A stretch of 51,170 nt of DNA. Source: Prevotella sp. GTDB lineage: Bacteria > Bacteroidota > Bacteroidia > Bacteroidales > Bacteroidaceae. The position numbers and the translations under genes were made by a program. Location of the stretch: the NCBI GenBank assembly GCA_017475005.1, contig JAFVGI010000035.1:1-51170 (forward strand). The letters are read 5' to 3'. The stretch's first letter is position 1. The number at the start of each line of letters is the position of its first letter. This document shows positions 51,146 through 51,170 of the stretch, piece after piece. The notes under the pieces were generated by a model that was not told where the DNA came from, searched no databases, and worked only from the letters and a program-made list of their open reading frames with translations.

Positions 51146-51170
51146 TGGGGTTGACGTATTGACAAGAACA

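Noticed and set aside
51146-51170. Possible start of another gene at the right edge
   Set aside because: It is the short spacer between 5S and the rest of the rRNA operon; too little sequence to call.

Overview
The window is chromosomal DNA from a member of the Bacteroidetes, most likely Prevotella or a close relative. The evidence is repeated promoters of the Bacteroidetes type (TTTG, about 20 bases, TAnnTTTG), TamL lipoproteins, DUF5686 and DUF5715 proteins, clostripain-type lipoproteins and the gene order phoH-purC-ubiE-aroE. I saw no insertion sequence, prophage, CRISPR array or tRNA. The extreme right end is a 5S rRNA gene on the minus strand, the tail of a ribosomal RNA operon.

Layout. 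1-4,472: the end of a probable peptidase gene, a DUF6261-like protein, and a two-gene lipoprotein operon whose second gene carries a tandem surface-repeat array. The long leader of that operon looks like an attenuator. 4,900-14,731: a TAM locus for outer-membrane biogenesis, with tamB and tamL in one operon and a second TamL-like gene divergent from it. 14,761-19,211: trpF, fabD, a cytoplasmic GH13 amylase-type enzyme and trpS, closed by a strong terminator. 19,514-20,290: a DUF5715 protein. 20,454-30,021: a long plus-strand run of phoH, purC, ubiE, aroE, an ABC-F ATPase, metA, pyrH, a short uridine-kinase-like enzyme and a sodium-dependent transporter. 29,990-32,326 (minus): luxS followed by a MATE transporter fused to an anti-sigma-type ATPase domain. 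32,747-37,153: a small exported HMA-like protein and two secreted proteases. 37,382-38,117: a small membrane protein and greA. 38,165-45,256 (minus): a complete TolC/MacA/MacB-type efflux operon ending in a DUF5686 outer-membrane protein. 45,575-49,596: a short 5-formyl-THF cyclo-ligase, a RelA/SpoT hydrolase, an ECF sigma factor and an N-acetylglucosamine-kinase-like protein. 49,610-51,145 (minus): a lipoprotein, a TPR protein and 5S rRNA.

The non-coding DNA is the most unusual part. At least eight spacers between genes consist of head-to-tail repeats with an exact 7-base period but different sequence in each spacer. A 318-base divergent spacer (45,257-45,574) holds consecutive palindromes, one with 15-bp arms. 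The luxS leader and the lipoprotein-operon leader are rich in inverted repeats. Several genes start so close to their -7 box that their mRNAs should be leaderless or nearly so. A hexanucleotide repeat encoding Asn-Glu/Asn-Gln tracts occurs in two unrelated genes 10 kb apart.

All assignments come from reading sequence and recalled family features; no database search was run.
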